Assembly: GCF_016545825.1 (NCBI RefSeq)
Contig: NC_052617.1
Location: 4,164,001-4,228,000 of the forward strand
DNA length: 64,000 nucleotides
Reading direction: 5' to 3'
DNA from: Eucalyptus grandis
Taxonomy: Eukaryota; Streptophyta; Magnoliopsida; Myrtales; Myrtaceae
Below are positions 63,359 to 64,000 of the stretch, one piece after another (position 1 is the stretch's first letter; each line of letters begins with the position of its first letter). The position numbers and the translations under genes were made by a program. Under the pieces are notes generated by a model, which was not told the origin of the DNA, did no database searches, and saw only the letters and a program-made list of their open reading frames with translations.

Positions 63359-64000
63359 TCCTTAAAATCCTGATGCAGAATCCTAATGGTTTTACTTAGT
63401 CTGCATCAGGATTTTGATCTTCAGCTACATTTTCCCCCCAGGCTAAGCAAAAACACTAACAGAGCCGACGGTCTTCAAACTCTTCCTGTCGCTATGCGTC
63501 GAGAACTGATTGATTCAAGATGGCCTAATGGCCCATCTCGAGCTCCAGTTCAGAATTGCTCCTCAGTAACTAGTCACCAATCCACAAGTCGGTGTCAGCT
63601 GCAATTCCTGGTTGTTCAGCCTCTGGCTGTTGGTTCGATCTTAAGTTGCCTTATGTTTGATTCCAAGTGCTAATTGTTTATTGTAACCAGCCTCGATTGG
63701 ACTCTCTTTCTTGCGAACCTAAGTCAGCCTCGATCTAGCCTTGGTTACAGCAAATTGGTGGTGTTGGCCGTTCCCTGGTAGTTGCTAGTTAGTCCTCGAT
63801 TACCACTGAACAGTATTTGGTCCAGAACTATGGTCAATTGATCTTGTAGCTGCCGCTCGGTCTGTGAGATCACCGGTGTTGTTCTCTATCTAAACCATTC
63901 AACTATCAAACATTTTCAATTAGTACTCGGTGATTCTTCTTAAATCTACGCCTATGCTTTCTCTTTGAGAATATTTTTATCAATGAAAAATTATGGCAAC

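Larger units (their letters stand above)
62680..64000. other. 3'UTR of the SABRE-like gene and repetitive spacer
   Basis: Contains the 3'UTR, a (CT)n microsatellite, a direct repeat with a GC palindrome between its copies, and unrecognised sequence to the end. An open frame at 63386-63673 has no family features and no confirmed splice partner. Confidence 0.5.

Noticed and set aside
63386..63673. A 95-codon open frame near the window end
   Set aside because: No recognisable domain, no signal of splicing to neighbours, and it sits in repetitive spacer.
1..64000. tRNA, rRNA, snoRNA or microRNA genes
   Set aside because: No cloverleaf, box A/B pair or other RNA gene signature was convincing on either strand. 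A covariance-model scan would be decisive.

Overview
This is nuclear DNA of a flowering plant. All genes have GT-AG introns, the proteins are plant families, and the spacers carry plant retrotransposons, MITE-type DNA elements and many (CT)n/(GA)n microsatellites. A dicot tree of the Myrtales (Eucalyptus-like) would fit the style of the microsatellites and of the Tourist-type element, but that is a weak inference. I rebuilt exons by hand from splice sites and codon phase. Every model closes in frame except one small gene that carries an apparent frameshift.

Layout: 1-4655 is the 3' part of a decayed Ty1/copia retrotransposon with its 3' LTR. 5104-13596 (+) is an F-box/FIST-domain protein gene with large, repeat-rich introns. 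13597-16749 is AT-rich spacer. 16750-21598 (+) and 23073-28244 (+) are two tandem rhamnogalacturonate lyase (PL4) genes with 15 exons each. Twelve consecutive pairs of exon lengths are identical apart from one 6-nt difference next to them; the first protein has a signal peptide and the second appears not to. 28887-29361 (-) is a small conserved plant protein gene with a reading-frame break in exon 1. It is divergent from 30008-31607 (+), the TFIIA gamma subunit gene. 32300-33179 is a non-autonomous hAT-type element with an 8-bp target duplication. 33799-34739 (-) is a small three-coding-exon gene for a 78-residue protein I do not recognise. 35864-36669 is a Tourist/PIF-Harbinger-type element flanked by TTA. 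38778-39830 (-) is the 3' remnant of a LINE. 40786-62679 (+) is a SABRE/KINKY POLLEN (bridge-like lipid transfer protein) gene of 23 exons coding for about 2,639 residues. The end of the window is repetitive spacer.

The genes do not form a pathway. The only functional cluster is the lyase pair, which would act on the rhamnogalacturonan-I backbone of pectin. TFIIA-gamma is general transcription machinery, SABRE acts in cell expansion and lipid transport at membrane contacts, and the F-box protein is a probable SCF adaptor. I found no clearly new biological system. The best leads are the divergence within the lyase pair (loss of the secretion signal), the unrecognised 78-residue protein, the frame break in the small gene at 29.1-29.4 kb, and the well-delimited DNA elements.
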